From: Methylibium sp.
GTDB taxonomy: Bacteria; Pseudomonadota; Gammaproteobacteria; Burkholderiales; Burkholderiaceae_C
Assembly (NCBI GenBank): GCA_013824165.1
Contig: PNNH01000058.1
Location: forward strand, 1-64,000
Direction: 5' to 3'
Length of the DNA stretch: 64,000 bases
Within the stretch, counting starts at the first letter, position 1. Every line of letters starts with the position of its first letter. Positions 1 to 10,246 of this stretch are shown here, piece after piece. A program made the position numbers and the translations under genes. The notes beneath the pieces were generated by a model that was not told the DNA's origin, did not search any database, and saw only the letters and a program-made list of their open reading frames with translations.

Positions 1-1026
1 CTGCACGCCTCGGTTCCGATGATCGCCGTGTGGGACGACCACGAAATCACCAACGACGCCTACATGACCGGCGCCGACAACCACCAGCCGGCGACTGAGG
101 GCGACTATGCCGCCCGCAAGGCCGCCGCACTGCAGGCCTTCCACGAGTGGATGCCGATCCGCACCGGCAGCAGCCGCGAGCAGATCTACCGCAGCTTCAA
201 CTTCGGCAACCTGCTGGCGCTGCACATGCTGGACACCCGCATCGTCGGCCGCGACCAGCAGCTCGATTACGCCAACTACATCGGCGCTGCCGGCTTCAAC
301 GCCAACGCCTTTGCCGCCGACATGGCCAAGCCAAGCCGCCAGCTGCTGGGCACGACCCAGACCACGTGGCTGCAGCAGCAACTGGCCAGCTCCAGCGCCA
401 CCTGGCAGGTGCTGGGCCAGCAGGTGCTGATGGGCCGCATGAACATTCCGGCACCCATCCTGTTCGAGGCCAACAACCCGGGGACCGGCGTCAGCGTTTC
501 GGCCTATGCGGCCATCGTCGCCAAGGCCCAGACCGCACCCGCCACGCTGACGGCCACCGAGCGGGCCATCCTGGCCCAGCCCTCGATCCCCTACAACCTC
601 GACGCCTGGGACGGCTATGCGGTGGCCCGCGAAACCGTGCTGGCGACGGCGCGCCAGCTCAACAAGAACCTGGTGGTGCTGGCCGGCGACACGCACAACG
701 CCTGGGCCAGCGATCTGCAGGACATGGCCGGCAACCAGGTGGGCGTGGAGTTCGCCACCAGCTCGGTCACATCACCCGGTTTCGAGGAATACCTGCCCAA
801 GGAGAACCCGGCCGTGCTGGCCGGCGCGCTGACCCAGCTGATCGGCCCGCTGGAATACTGCGACACCTCGCGCCGCGGCTTCATGCTGCTGACCGCCAGC
901 GCCGCCGAGTGCCGGGCCGACTGGGTCTATGTCAGCAATGTGTTCGAGCGCAACTACACCTTGACGGCTGGTGCCGCCATGAGGGTGCTGCCGGGTGCTG
1001 GCCAGCGCAAGCTGCTCAAGGCCTGA
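1..1026 (+). CDS. PhoD-like phosphatase, C-terminal part (5' end outside window)
   Basis: The reading frame is open from the first base, so this is the C-terminal ~341 residues of a larger protein. It belongs to the PhoD family of metal-dependent phosphatases/phosphodiesterases, which are usually exported by Tat and cleave phosphate esters in the periplasm or outside the cell. Visible signatures are VWDDHEITND near the start and LAGDTHNAW about two thirds along, both contributing metal-site residues. The signal peptide would lie upstream of the window. A strong hairpin terminator follows the stop. The exact substrate cannot be told from sequence. The family call is firm from the two motifs; the phosphatase specificity is inferred. 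Confidence 0.85.
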   Translation: MHASVPMIAVWDDHEITNDAYMTGADNHQPATEGDYAARKAAALQAFHEWMPIRTGSSREQIYRSFNFGNLLALHMLDTRIVGRDQQLDYANYIGAAGFNANAFAADMAKPSRQLLGTTQTTWLQQQLASSSATWQVLGQQVLMGRMNIPAPILFEANNPGTGVSVSAYAAIVAKAQTAPATLTATERAILAQPSIPYNLDAWDGYAVARETVLATARQLNKNLVVLAGDTHNAWASDLQDMAGNQVGVEFATSSVTSPGFEEYLPKENPAVLAGALTQLIGPLEYCDTSRRGFMLLTASAAECRADWVYVSNVFERNYTLTAGAAMRVLPGAGQRKLLKA

Positions 1027-1062
1027 GGACCACCCAGCCCTGAGTGCCAGGGCTATAGTGCG

Positions 1063-1090
1063 AAAGACCAGCCACCCGGCTGGTCTTTTT
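1063..1090 (+). terminator. Rho-independent terminator after the PhoD-like gene
   Basis: A perfect 11-bp stem (AAAGACCAGCC / GGCTGGTCTTT) with a 4-nt loop is followed by further T residues. It lies between the phosphatase stop codon and the UbiH-like start, so it should separate the two transcription units. Confidence 0.85.
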
Positions 1091-1109
1091 CCTTGCAGTT
1101 CCTCCCGCC

Positions 1110-2345
1110 ATGTCGCCTCTCGCAACACCTGACCCCAGCGCCGCACCCGCGCTACGCCTGGCCATCGTCGGCGCCGGCCCGGCCGGCCTGGTGCTGGCCC
1201 TGCATGCGGCCCAGGCCCTGCCGCAGGCCAGCATCACGCTGTTTGACGCCCGGCCGCTGGAACGCGATGTCTCGGGCGACCCGCGCACGCTGGCATTGAG
1301 CCTGGGCAGCGTGCAGCTGCTGCAGCGCCTGAAGGTCTGGCCGGCCGAGCTGGCCCAGCCCATCCTGCAGGTGCATGTGAGCCAGGCGCCGCCCACGCTC
1401 AGCCATCCGCTGTTCGGTGCCAGCCAGCAGCCCGAGGTGCGCATCAACGCCGCCGAACAAGGCGTGCCCCAGCTCGGCGCCGTGCTCGCCTACGGCCAGC
1501 TGGTGGCGCCGCTGCAAGCCGCCTGGCAGGCGCGGGTGGACGCCGAACCGCAGCGCCTGGCCAGCCGCTTCGGCGCACCGGTGGCAGCCATCAAGCCGCT
1601 GCCCTCGGGGGTCGAGATCGATGCCGGCATCGCCGAGCCGTTCGACATGGCGGTGATCGCCGAAGGCGGCGTGTTTGCCGAACAGGCGCGCAAGGCACTG
1701 GCCCATGACTATGAGCAGAACGCCTGGGTCGGCAGCGTCACGCTACCGGAGCACAGCCCAGCCGGCGTGGCCTACGAGCGCTTCACGCGCAACGGCCCCT
1801 TGGCCCTGCTGCCGCTGCGCGGCACGCCCGAGGCACCGCGCCGCGCCGCGCTGGTGTGGTGCATGCCCAAGGCTGAGGACGATGTGGCCGAACTCAGCGA
1901 CGCGCAACGCTTGGCCGTCATCAACAGCCTGCTGCCCGATGGCGCCGGCCCGCTGCGCGCCATCAGCCCGCTGAAGTGTTTTGCGCTGGGCCTAAACGCC
2001 GAGCGCACGCTGGTACAGGGCCGCAGCATCCGCATCGGCAATGCGGCGCAGACCCTGCACCCGGTGGCCGGCCAGGGCCTGAACCTGGGCCTGCGCGACG
2101 CCTATGCGCTGGTGGACGCGCTGCGCCGCAAGGAGGCGGACATCGACGCGGCGCTGAAGAGCGTGGAATGGCAGCGTGCCCCCGACCGCTGGAGCATGAT
2201 CGCCGCCACCGACTTCCTGGCACGCAGCTTTGCCTGGCGTTGGCCCGGCCTGCCGCTGGCGCGCGGACTTGGGCTGGCAGCGCTGCAGGCGCTGCCGCCG
2301 CTCAAGCGCGCGATCGCCCGGCAGATGATGTTTGGACGGCGCTGA
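1110..2345 (+). CDS. ubiH: UbiH/COQ6-family FAD-dependent hydroxylase (ubiquinone biosynthesis)
   Basis: 411 residues, the usual size for the UbiH/UbiF/VisC family of flavin monooxygenases that hydroxylate the aromatic ring of ubiquinone precursors at the inner face of the membrane. The N-terminal Rossmann motif is LAIVGAGPAGLVLALHAA (about residues 17-34). RTLALSLGSVQLL follows at about 60-70. The second FAD motif is IGNAAQTLHPVAGQGLNLGL at about 310-330; GNAAxxLHP rather than GDAAH is more like UbiH than UbiF. The gene stands alone behind a terminator. The subgroup (UbiH, UbiF or UbiI) is judged from one motif only, so the symbol is less certain than the family. Confidence 0.8.
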   Translation: MSPLATPDPSAAPALRLAIVGAGPAGLVLALHAAQALPQASITLFDARPLERDVSGDPRTLALSLGSVQLLQRLKVWPAELAQPILQVHVSQAPPTLSHPLFGASQQPEVRINAAEQGVPQLGAVLAYGQLVAPLQAAWQARVDAEPQRLASRFGAPVAAIKPLPSGVEIDAGIAEPFDMAVIAEGGVFAEQARKALAHDYEQNAWVGSVTLPEHSPAGVAYERFTRNGPLALLPLRGTPEAPRRAALVWCMPKAEDDVAELSDAQRLAVINSLLPDGAGPLRAISPLKCFALGLNAERTLVQGRSIRIGNAAQTLHPVAGQGLNLGLRDAYALVDALRRKEADIDAALKSVEWQRAPDRWSMIAATDFLARSFAWRWPGLPLARGLGLAALQALPPLKRAIARQMMFGRR

Positions 2346-2422
2346 GACGGGACCGACGCCCGGCGAAGGGCTTGGCGCGTCTTGCGCGACAAGCACGGTC
2401 TGCAAGACTGAGACGGGACCGA
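2342..2422 (+). repeat. Direct repeat pair, 15 nt
   Basis: CTGAGACGGGACCGA occurs at 2342-2356, over the ubiH stop codon, and again exactly at 2408-2422. No function is evident. The rest of the 223-nt gap before the exporter operon holds a TTGACA at 2519-2524 without a convincing -10 partner. Confidence 0.7.
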
Positions 2423-2568
2423 GGAAGGCCCCTGAGGACCATCGCACGCCGCTTGAAGCGCTTCGCAGCCCTCAAACAAGCGCCGCGCGCTGCCGCCACC
2501 GAAGCAGCTTTACAAAGCTTGACATCAGGCAAACACTGCGGTGGCACTAGGTCCCCACACTCGCCCCC

Positions 2569-4095
2569 ATGTCCCCTGATGAATTTTCCATGCGCCGCAG
2601 CAGCGGCCAGCGACCGCGTCCGCCAGCACCAGCCGCGTGGCCGCTGACGACGATTCTGCTGGCCCTTGCGGGCTGTGCCGGCCCTGCGCCACGCGACACG
2701 ATACCGAGCTCGCCCGCGGAGATTCCGGCTCGCTGGCTGCAACAGGACGCCAGCAGCAGCAACATCGGCAGCAACGCTGCCGATGCCGCCGCGCTGGCGC
2801 AGTGGTGGCGGCTGTTTGAGGACGCCGAGCTGAGCCACCTGATCGAGACCGCGCTGCGCGCCAACACCAGCATCCGCGGCGCCGAAGCGGCGCTGCGCCA
2901 GGCACGCGCCTTGCGCGACGTCTCAGCCGCCGGCCTGCTACCGGCACTGAGCGGCTCCGCCTCGGCCCAGCGCAGCCGCAGTGGCCAGTCCAGCAGCAGC
3001 GCCAGCTACAAGGCTGGCTTCGACGCGAGCTGGGAGCCCGATCTGTTCGGCGCAAACAGCGCCGCCGTCGACACCGCCGAGGCCAGCGCGCGCGCCAGCG
3101 CCGCCAGCCTGGCCGATGTGCGCGTGTCGGTGGCCGCCGAGGTGGCGCTGGCCTACATCACGCTGCGCGGCAGCCAGCAGCGTCTGGCGATCGCTCAGGC
3201 CAATCTGGACAGCCAGCTGGAGACGCTGCAGATCACGCAGTGGCGCCTGCAGGCCGGACTCACCACCTCGCTGGAAGCCGAGCAGGCGCGTGCCAGCGTC
3301 GAGCAGACCCGTGCCACGTTGCCGAACTTGCAGACCAGCCTGGCCCAGGCTGGCCATGCGCTGGCGGCGCTGACCGGGCAGACCGCACAGGCGCTGGTGC
3401 CGCTGAGCCAGAACAGCGCGGCCGTGCCACAGCCCCGGCAAGACCTGACCCTGGCGATCCCGGCCGACACGCTGCGCCAACGCCCCGACGTGCGCGCGGC
3501 CGAGGCCAGTCTGGCGGCGGCCTTGTCCAAGACGCGTCAGGCCGATGCGGCGCGCAAGCCCAGCCTGCGACTGAGCGGCACGCTGGGCCTGGGCGCGGGA
3601 AGCCTGTCCGGCCTGAGCGACAGCAGCGCGCTGCTGCGCACGCTGCTGGCCAGCATCGCGTTGCCGATCTTCGATGGCGGCGCGTTGAATGCCCAGCTGC
3701 GCGCCGCCCAGGCCGCTGCCGAACAGTCGCGCACAGCCTATGAGGCCAGCATCCTCACAGCACTGCTCGAGGTGGAGGATGCGCTGGTGGCGCTGCGCGG
3801 CGACCGCGCCCGCCTGGCCCGGCTGCAACTGGCCTCGGAAGCCGCCGCCAATGCCGCACTGCTGGCGCGCCAACGCTATGGCAGCGGCTTGGTGGACTTC
3901 CAGACCGTGCTGGAAACCCAGCGCACCCTGCTCAACACTCAGGACGGCGTGGCCAGCGCAGCCGCCAGCGTCAGTGCCGACCACGTGCGCCTCTACAAGG
4001 CGCTGGGCGGTGGCTGGCAGCCCGAAACTTCTGCAGCCGGCAGCACTTCGCAGGCACCAGCCCTGCCCGCCCCCAACTCCGATAGCCGCTCATGA
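2569..4095 (+). CDS. Outer-membrane efflux lipoprotein, NodT/TolC-like family
   Basis: 508 residues; the outer-membrane channel of a tripartite exporter. The N-terminus has a hydrophobic stretch ending in the lipobox LALAGC (Cys36 from this start), so the mature protein should be lipidated. The duplicated TolC-type helical repeat is visible as two similar halves with AEAALRQARALRD (about 105) and VRAAEASLAAALSKTRQ (about 307), typical of the NodT branch. The first ATG gives a rather long n-region and an in-frame ATG 21 nt downstream is an equally good start; neither has a strong ribosome-binding site. The stop overlaps the next gene by 4 nt (ATGA), so it is translationally coupled to the adaptor. 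The tail after residue 480 is Pro/Ser/Ala-rich. Confidence 0.88.
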   Translation: MSPDEFSMRRSSGQRPRPPAPAAWPLTTILLALAGCAGPAPRDTIPSSPAEIPARWLQQDASSSNIGSNAADAAALAQWWRLFEDAELSHLIETALRANTSIRGAEAALRQARALRDVSAAGLLPALSGSASAQRSRSGQSSSSASYKAGFDASWEPDLFGANSAAVDTAEASARASAASLADVRVSVAAEVALAYITLRGSQQRLAIAQANLDSQLETLQITQWRLQAGLTTSLEAEQARASVEQTRATLPNLQTSLAQAGHALAALTGQTAQALVPLSQNSAAVPQPRQDLTLAIPADTLRQRPDVRAAEASLAAALSKTRQADAARKPSLRLSGTLGLGAGSLSGLSDSSALLRTLLASIALPIFDGGALNAQLRAAQAAAEQSRTAYEASILTALLEVEDALVALRGDRARLARLQLASEAAANAALLARQRYGSGLVDFQTVLETQRTLLNTQDGVASAAASVSADHVRLYKALGGGWQPETSAAGSTSQAPALPAPNSDSRS

Positions 4096-5438
4096 CAAGC
4101 TCCCCCGACTCTGGCGCCCCGACCGGCGCGAACGCTACTGGCGGCGCCAACGCCCTCACCGCGCTGCTGGGCACCGAGGCCAGCCGGCCCTGGTGGCGGC
4201 GCCCCGCGCCCTGGATCACCGCGGCCGCGCTGCTGGCCGCCGGCGCCGGCTATGCGGTCTGGCAGAGCCAGCAACGCGCCGCCGCAGCACCGAGCTACAC
4301 CACGCACACCGTGGCACGCGGCACGCTGGCGCTCAACGTCACCGCCAACGGCACGCTGCAGCCGACCCGCGCGATCAACATCGGCTCCGAGTTGTCGGGC
4401 ACGGTGCTGAAGGTGCATGTGGACGTCAACGACCGCGTGCGCAAGGGCCAGGTGCTGGTGGAGCTGGATACCGCCAAGCTGCAGGGACAGGTCTTGCGCT
4501 CGCGGGCCTCGCTGGCCTCGGCCCAGGCCAAGCTGGCGCAGGCGCAGGTGAGCTACAAAGAAGCGCAGGTCAGCCTGGCGCGGCTGGAAGAGGTGGCGCG
4601 GCTGTCGGGCGGCAAGGTGCCGTCACAGTCGGAGCTGGATGCCGCGCGCGCGGTGGTGGAGCGCTCACAGGCCGAGCAGGCCAGTGCCAATGCCAGCATC
4701 GCCGACGCCCGCGCGGCGCTGGCCACCGACGAGATCAATCTGTCCAAGGCCTCGATCCGTGCGCCCGCCGATGGCGTGGTGCTCACCCGCAATGTCGACC
4801 CCGGCAATGCGGTGGCGGCCTCGCTGCAGGCGGTGACGCTGTTCAGCATCGCCGAAGACCTGAACCGGCTGCGCCTGCAGGTCTATGTGGATGAGGCCGA
4901 TGTCGGCATGGTCAAGGCCGGCCAGCAGGCGCGCTTCACCGTCAGCGCCCATCCGGGCCGCCAGTTCCCGGCCACCCTGACGCGCGTGGCCTTTGGCTCG
5001 ACGCTGAGCGAGAACGTAGTTACCTACCTGACCCAGCTGGATGTCGACAACTCCGACCTGAGCCTGCGCCCCGGCATGACAGCCACCGCCACCATTACCG
5101 CGCAGCAGCACGACAAGGTGCTGCTGGTGCCCAACGCGGCGCTGCGCTTCACGCCGACGAATGGGTCGGCAGGCGCTGCGGCGCCCGGCGCCAGCAAGAG
5201 CGGCAGCATCGTGTCCAGCCTGATGCCGCGCCCGCCCGTGCAGCAGACACGCAAGAGCGCCCGCGACGCCGCTGGCAGCACGCAGGCGCGCCAGGTCTGG
5301 GTGCTGGGCAAGGACGGCACGGCCACGGTGCTGCCGGTGCAGGCCGGCTTGAGCGATGGCCGCATGACCGAGATCACTGGCGGTGAGCTGCGTGAAGGCA
5401 TGGCGGTGATCACCGATCAGAAGGTCGGCGCGCCATGA
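4092..5438 (+). CDS. MacA-like periplasmic adaptor (HlyD/RND-MFP family)
   Basis: 448 residues; membrane-fusion protein expected to bridge the ABC pump and the outer-membrane channel. One N-terminal membrane anchor lies at about residues 37-57. It is followed by a lipoyl half-motif (ELSGTVLKVHVDVNDRVRKG), a helical hairpin with A/Q/K/R-rich coiled coil (about 135-220), the second lipoyl half (IRAPADGVVLTRNVDPGNAV) and a beta-barrel domain. Between the barrel and the membrane-proximal domain there is a Gly/Ser/Pro-rich insert (about residues 357-398), probably a flexible loop. It overlaps both neighbours by 4 nt. The substrate is unknown: MacAB-type systems export macrolides, peptides or siderophores, and no regulator is next to it. 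Confidence 0.87.
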   Translation: MTSSPDSGAPTGANATGGANALTALLGTEASRPWWRRPAPWITAAALLAAGAGYAVWQSQQRAAAAPSYTTHTVARGTLALNVTANGTLQPTRAINIGSELSGTVLKVHVDVNDRVRKGQVLVELDTAKLQGQVLRSRASLASAQAKLAQAQVSYKEAQVSLARLEEVARLSGGKVPSQSELDAARAVVERSQAEQASANASIADARAALATDEINLSKASIRAPADGVVLTRNVDPGNAVAASLQAVTLFSIAEDLNRLRLQVYVDEADVGMVKAGQQARFTVSAHPGRQFPATLTRVAFGSTLSENVVTYLTQLDVDNSDLSLRPGMTATATITAQQHDKVLLVPNAALRFTPTNGSAGAAAPGASKSGSIVSSLMPRPPVQQTRKSARDAAGSTQARQVWVLGKDGTATVLPVQAGLSDGRMTEITGGELREGMAVITDQKVGAP

Positions 5439-6178
5439 ACGACTCGTCCGCTGCGCCGCCGCTGATCCGGCTGCGCGGCATCAGCAAGCGCTACGGCAGC
5501 GGCGCCACTGAGGTGATGGCGCTGGATCACATCGACCTGGATGTGCAGGCCGGCGAGTTCGTCGCCATCATGGGCCCCAGCGGCTCGGGCAAGTCCACCG
5601 CGATGAACATCATCGGCAGCCTGGACACGCCCAGCGACGGCCAGTACCTGTTCCAGGGCGTGCCGGTTGAAGGCCTGACACGCGATCAGCGAGCGCTGCT
5701 GCGGCGGCGCTATCTGGGCTTTGTGTTCCAGGGCTTCAATCTGCTCGCCCGCACGTCGGCGCAGGAGAACGTCGAGCTGCCGCTGCTTTACCGCGGCGAA
5801 GGCGCGGCGCGGCGGCGCCAGCTGGCGGCCGAGGCGCTGGCCGCCGTCGGCCTGCAAGGGCGCGAGCGCAACACGCCGGCCGAACTGTCCGGCGGCCAGC
5901 AGCAGCGCGTGGCGATCGCACGTGCGCTGGTCTCGCAGCCGGCGGTGCTGCTGGCCGATGAGCCGACCGGCAATCTGGACAGCCAGCGCAGCCGCGAAAT
6001 CCTGGAGCTGCTGCGCCGCCTCAACGAAGAGCGCGGCATCACCATCCTGATGATCACGCACGAGCCCGATATGGCGGCCTATGCACAGCGCCTGGTGCGC
6101 TTCGTCGACGGCAAGATCGCCAGCGACCAGCCCAACACCCAGCCGGTGGCCCTGCCGCCGCTGGCCGAGAAAGCCTGA
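5435..6178 (+). CDS. MacB-type ABC transporter ATP-binding subunit
   Basis: 247 residues; the ATPase half of a MacB-like exporter. Walker A is GPSGSGKST (residues 47-55), the Q-loop lies in FVFQGFNLL, the signature is LSGGQQQR and Walker B is VLLADEPTGNLD. This matches the LolD/MacB branch, in which the ATPase powers mechanotransmission rather than substrate passage through the membrane. In E. coli MacB the ATPase and permease are one chain; here they are separate genes 3 nt apart, an arrangement common in other bacteria. The start overlaps the adaptor stop by 4 nt. Confidence 0.92.
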   Translation: MNDSSAAPPLIRLRGISKRYGSGATEVMALDHIDLDVQAGEFVAIMGPSGSGKSTAMNIIGSLDTPSDGQYLFQGVPVEGLTRDQRALLRRRYLGFVFQGFNLLARTSAQENVELPLLYRGEGAARRRQLAAEALAAVGLQGRERNTPAELSGGQQQRVAIARALVSQPAVLLADEPTGNLDSQRSREILELLRRLNEERGITILMITHEPDMAAYAQRLVRFVDGKIASDQPNTQPVALPPLAEKA

Positions 6179-6181
6179 GCC

Positions 6182-7393
<1,212 letters not shown>

Positions 7394-7427
7394 GGCCAGC
7401 TGCCCAGGCCTTGGGATCGACTGCGCC

Positions 7428-7688
7428 TCAGATCCGGTAGATCCGGCCGCCGCTGGCGCCGGCATGGCGCCGCACGGCTGCACTAATGCTCAGATTGCCG
7501 ACCCAGCCGCAGCCCGGAGCCTGGCAGGCATAGCGCCGCACGGGCCGGAACAGGCTGACGAAGCGATCACGGGCACGGCGCGGAATTCGATAGAGCAGAC
7601 CATCGCAGTCCGGGCAGGGTGGCGCCAGCGCGGCGGCCGGATCGCCATACAAGGGACTGCGCTGCAGATGCCCGCTCTTGTGGTCCAT
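7428..7688 (-). CDS. Small putative zinc-ribbon protein
   Basis: 86 residues with a CPDC pair (Cys25/Cys28) and a later CQAPGC pair (Cys55/Cys60), a CxxC...CxxxxC spacing suggesting a zinc ribbon. Basic Arg-rich segments lie between the pairs. No family was recognised and no function is proposed. It lies on the opposite strand to the exporter operon, only 34 nt away. It could be a chance frame, but the cysteine pattern and local composition favour a real gene. Confidence 0.55.
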   Translation of the reverse strand: MDHKSGHLQRSPLYGDPAAALAPPCPDCDGLLYRIPRRARDRFVSLFRPVRRYACQAPGCGWVGNLSISAAVRRHAGASGGRIYRI

Positions 7689-7919
7689 GGTTCTACTCCT
7701 TCACGCCAACTGCTCAAGTGGTCAGCATGCGGCCGCCGCAGTCCTGCGGTCGGTGCGAAGGCGAACAGAGCGCCTGCGGCCTTGCGGCTTGCGATGAGAA
7801 ATAGGCGGGCGCCTATGTTCGACAGCGCACCGATAAAAACGCGGTGCGGGCCTAGTCTGTGACATCCAGTGGCGGCGACGCGCTGCCACGCCGACACACA
7901 CAAAAGACTGGAGCACGCA

Positions 7920-8078
7920 ATGGGACTCTCGACCCTGGTACTGATCATCCTGGTGCTGCTGCTGGTCGGCATCGCGCCGACTTGGCCGCACAGCCGCAAC
8001 TGGGGCTATATGCCCAGCGGCACGGTGGCGGTGATCCTGATCGTGCTGCTGGTGCTGTTGGCGACAGGGCGACTCTGA
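7920..8078 (+). CDS. DUF3309 small membrane protein
   Basis: 52 residues, nearly all in two hydrophobic helices separated by APTWPHSRNWGYMPSG, the signature of the DUF3309 family of tiny inner-membrane proteins. The start was chosen at the ATG that gives the standard family N-terminus; a GGAG lies about 7 nt upstream. Function is unknown; members are common in stress-related clusters of proteobacteria. The 231 nt upstream, between the zinc-ribbon start and this gene, hold no further gene that I can see. Confidence 0.8.
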   Translation: MGLSTLVLIILVLLLVGIAPTWPHSRNWGYMPSGTVAVILIVLLVLLATGRL

Positions 8079-8140
8079 AACCCCACCCGCCGGCGCCCAT
8101 CCCTCATGCCCCGCAGGGCAGCAACTCACAGGAACACTCC

Positions 8141-8959
8141 ATGACATCACGCATCCGCAACGCGCTGGCTTTGGCCGGCTGCATTGGCCTGGCCGCACCG
8201 GCACTGGCGCAAATCACCTTCTACGAGCATGACGGCTTCCAGGGCCGCTCCTTCACCACGCAGAAGCAGATCAACAACTTCGAGCGTCAGGGTTTCAATG
8301 ATCGCGCCTCGTCGGTGGTGGTCGGCAATGCGCGATGGGAGGTCTGCGAGCACGAGAAGTTCGACGGCCGCTGCGTGGTGCTGCGCAAGGGCAACTATCC
8401 CTCGCTCTCGGCGATGGGCTTGAACGACCGCATCTCGTCGACACGTCGCCTCACCACGCAGGCGCGGGTGGATGACGAGCGCTATGCGCCTGCGCCGCTG
8501 GTGGTGAACGACTACCGCCGCCGCGCCAACGAACGCCTCTACGAGGCCGAGGTGGTGGCGGTGCGCGCGGTGCTCGGCACGCCCGAGCGGCGCTGCTGGG
8601 TCGAGCGCGAGCAGGTTTCGCAGCAAGGCCGCGGCGAGACCAATGTGCCGGCCGCGATTGCCGGCGCCTTCATCGGCGGCATCCTGGGCCACCAGATCGG
8701 CGGCGGCCGGGGCCAGGACATCGCCACCGTCGGCGGCGTGGTGGCAGGGGCCGCCGTCGGCGCCAACATCGGCCGCGACAAGCGCGGTCAGCCGGTGATC
8801 ACGCAGGACGTCCAACGTTGCAGCGAAACACCGTCGCAGACCCGTCCCGACTACTGGGACGTCACCTACATCTTCCGCGGTCAGGAGCATCGCGTGCAAA
8901 TGAGCTCGCCCCCGGGCCGCAGCATCACCGTCAACCGTCAAGGCGAACCGCGCGCCTGA
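8141..8959 (+). CDS. Exported beta/gamma-crystallin-like protein with glycine-zipper domain
   Basis: 272 residues. A signal peptide ends at ALA-Q (about residue 23). Residues about 24-105 form two beta/gamma-crystallin-like repeats (ITFYEHDGFQGRSF and WEVCEHEKFDGRCVVLRKG, each followed by a NDRxSS-type strand), a fold that often binds calcium. After a linker comes a glycine-zipper 2TM segment (about 170-215: AAIAGAFIGGILGHQIGGG and VVAGAAVGANIGRD), as in Rickettsia 17-kDa antigen-like proteins. The combination predicts an envelope-associated structural or stress protein. The role is inferred; the domains are directly visible. Confidence 0.82.
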   Translation: MTSRIRNALALAGCIGLAAPALAQITFYEHDGFQGRSFTTQKQINNFERQGFNDRASSVVVGNARWEVCEHEKFDGRCVVLRKGNYPSLSAMGLNDRISSTRRLTTQARVDDERYAPAPLVVNDYRRRANERLYEAEVVAVRAVLGTPERRCWVEREQVSQQGRGETNVPAAIAGAFIGGILGHQIGGGRGQDIATVGGVVAGAAVGANIGRDKRGQPVITQDVQRCSETPSQTRPDYWDVTYIFRGQEHRVQMSSPPGRSITVNRQGEPRA

Positions 8960-9021
8960 GCGCGGCTGTTCGTCCCGATGCCTTCCACCCTCCGAACAAA
9001 ACCTTCAACTCAAGGAACACC

Positions 9022-9570
9022 ATGATCAATTCCATGCACATCAAGTCCGCTCTCGCCCTGGCTGCGCTGCTGGCACTGCCGTTGGCCCAAGCCGCCATGT
9101 CCAAGGCCGAACTCAAGGCCGGCATGGACCGCATCGGCGAGGACTACAAGGCCGATAAGACGGCCTGCGAGCAGCAGTCGGGCAACGCGCGCGACATCTG
9201 CGTCGAATCCGCAAAGGGCAAGGAGAAGGTCGCCAAGGCCGAACTGACCCACAACTACAGCAATTCGCAGGCTGACTGGAACAAGCTGCAGGTGGCCAAG
9301 GCCGATGCCGTCTATGAGGTCGCCAAGGAGAAGTGCGACGACAAGGCCGGCGATGCCAAGGACCTGTGCAACAAGGAAGCCAAGACCACGCACGTCAAGG
9401 CCCTGGCCGATGCCAAGCTGAGCAAGCGCGTCACCGAGGCCCGCGATGACGCGGCCAGCGACAAGCGCACAGCCAACTACAAGCTGGCGATCGAGAAGTG
9501 CGAAAGCCTGGCCGGCGATGCCAAGGCCAGCTGCACGGCGGCGGCCAAGGCCGACATGGGCAAGAACTGA
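9022..9570 (+). CDS. Periplasmic Ala/Lys-rich protein with three Cys-pair repeats
   Basis: 182 residues with a signal peptide (cleavage near AQAA, residue 25). The mature part is highly charged and helical, and contains three copies of C-x3-[SA]-G-[ND]-A-[RK]-x2-C, at Cys49/60, Cys105/116 and Cys160/171. The spacing is a regular 55-56 residues, so the protein is an internal triplication. Each pair could form a local disulfide capping a helical hairpin. I do not know a characterised function. An ordinary ribosome-binding site (AAGGAA) precedes the start. It lies between the crystallin-like and DUF1003 genes. Confidence 0.75.
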   Translation: MINSMHIKSALALAALLALPLAQAAMSKAELKAGMDRIGEDYKADKTACEQQSGNARDICVESAKGKEKVAKAELTHNYSNSQADWNKLQVAKADAVYEVAKEKCDDKAGDAKDLCNKEAKTTHVKALADAKLSKRVTEARDDAASDKRTANYKLAIEKCESLAGDAKASCTAAAKADMGKN

Positions 9571-9591
9571 GCCCAGCGGCGCGCCCCAGCC

Positions 9592-10152
9592 ATGCGCAAG
9601 CGGCACGAACAGATCGCCACCGAGCTGCTGGGGCAGGCCTATGCCTCGCTGGATGAGCGCGCCAAGAAAGTGGCACGCCATGTGGCGGGGCGAACCCCGA
9701 TTGCCCGCGATCTGAGCCAGAGCCCCGACAGCCCGCCTAGCCTCGGCCAGCGCGCCGCGGACGCGGTGGCCGAGTTCGGTGGATCCTGGCCCTTCGTCGG
9801 CCTGTTCGCAGCCACGATGCTGGGCTGGGTGGCGCTCAACGGCTGGCTGCTGGCGTCAAGCGGCAGCACCTTCGACCCCTACCCCTACATCCTGCTCAAT
9901 CTGTTTCTGTCGATGCTGGCTGCGCTGCAGGCGCCGGTGATCCTGATGTCACAGAACCGCCAGTCGCAGAAAGACCGGCTGCGCGGCGAGCACGACTACG
10001 AGGTCAACCTCAAAGCCGAGCTGGAGATCATGCTGCTGCACGAGAAGCTCGACCAGCTGCGCGAGCCGCAGTGGCAGGAGCTGCTGCAGCTGCAACAGCA
10101 GCAGCTCAAGCTGCTGTCAGCGCTGACCGCCCATCTGGCGCTGCGCTCCTGA
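9592..10152 (+). CDS. DUF1003 inner-membrane protein
   Basis: 186 residues. The central part has two TM helices (about 65-85 and 98-118) with the hallmark FDPYPYILLNLFLSMLAALQ and APVILMSQNRQSQKDR, which define DUF1003. A coiled-coil, Gln-rich C-terminus follows (QWQELLQLQQQQLKLL). The function of the family is unknown. The gene starts 21 nt after the Cys-repeat protein, so the two may be co-transcribed. Confidence 0.88.
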   Translation: MRKRHEQIATELLGQAYASLDERAKKVARHVAGRTPIARDLSQSPDSPPSLGQRAADAVAEFGGSWPFVGLFAATMLGWVALNGWLLASSGSTFDPYPYILLNLFLSMLAALQAPVILMSQNRQSQKDRLRGEHDYEVNLKAELEIMLLHEKLDQLREPQWQELLQLQQQQLKLLSALTAHLALRS

Positions 10153-10246
10153 GCCCGGCGTGCGCTGTGGCACCAGCGCCGCAGGCCGACAGGCAGAATA
10201 GGCTAGGCATTCCTCGCAACATACCTGGATCGCGGAGGTGACCCCG

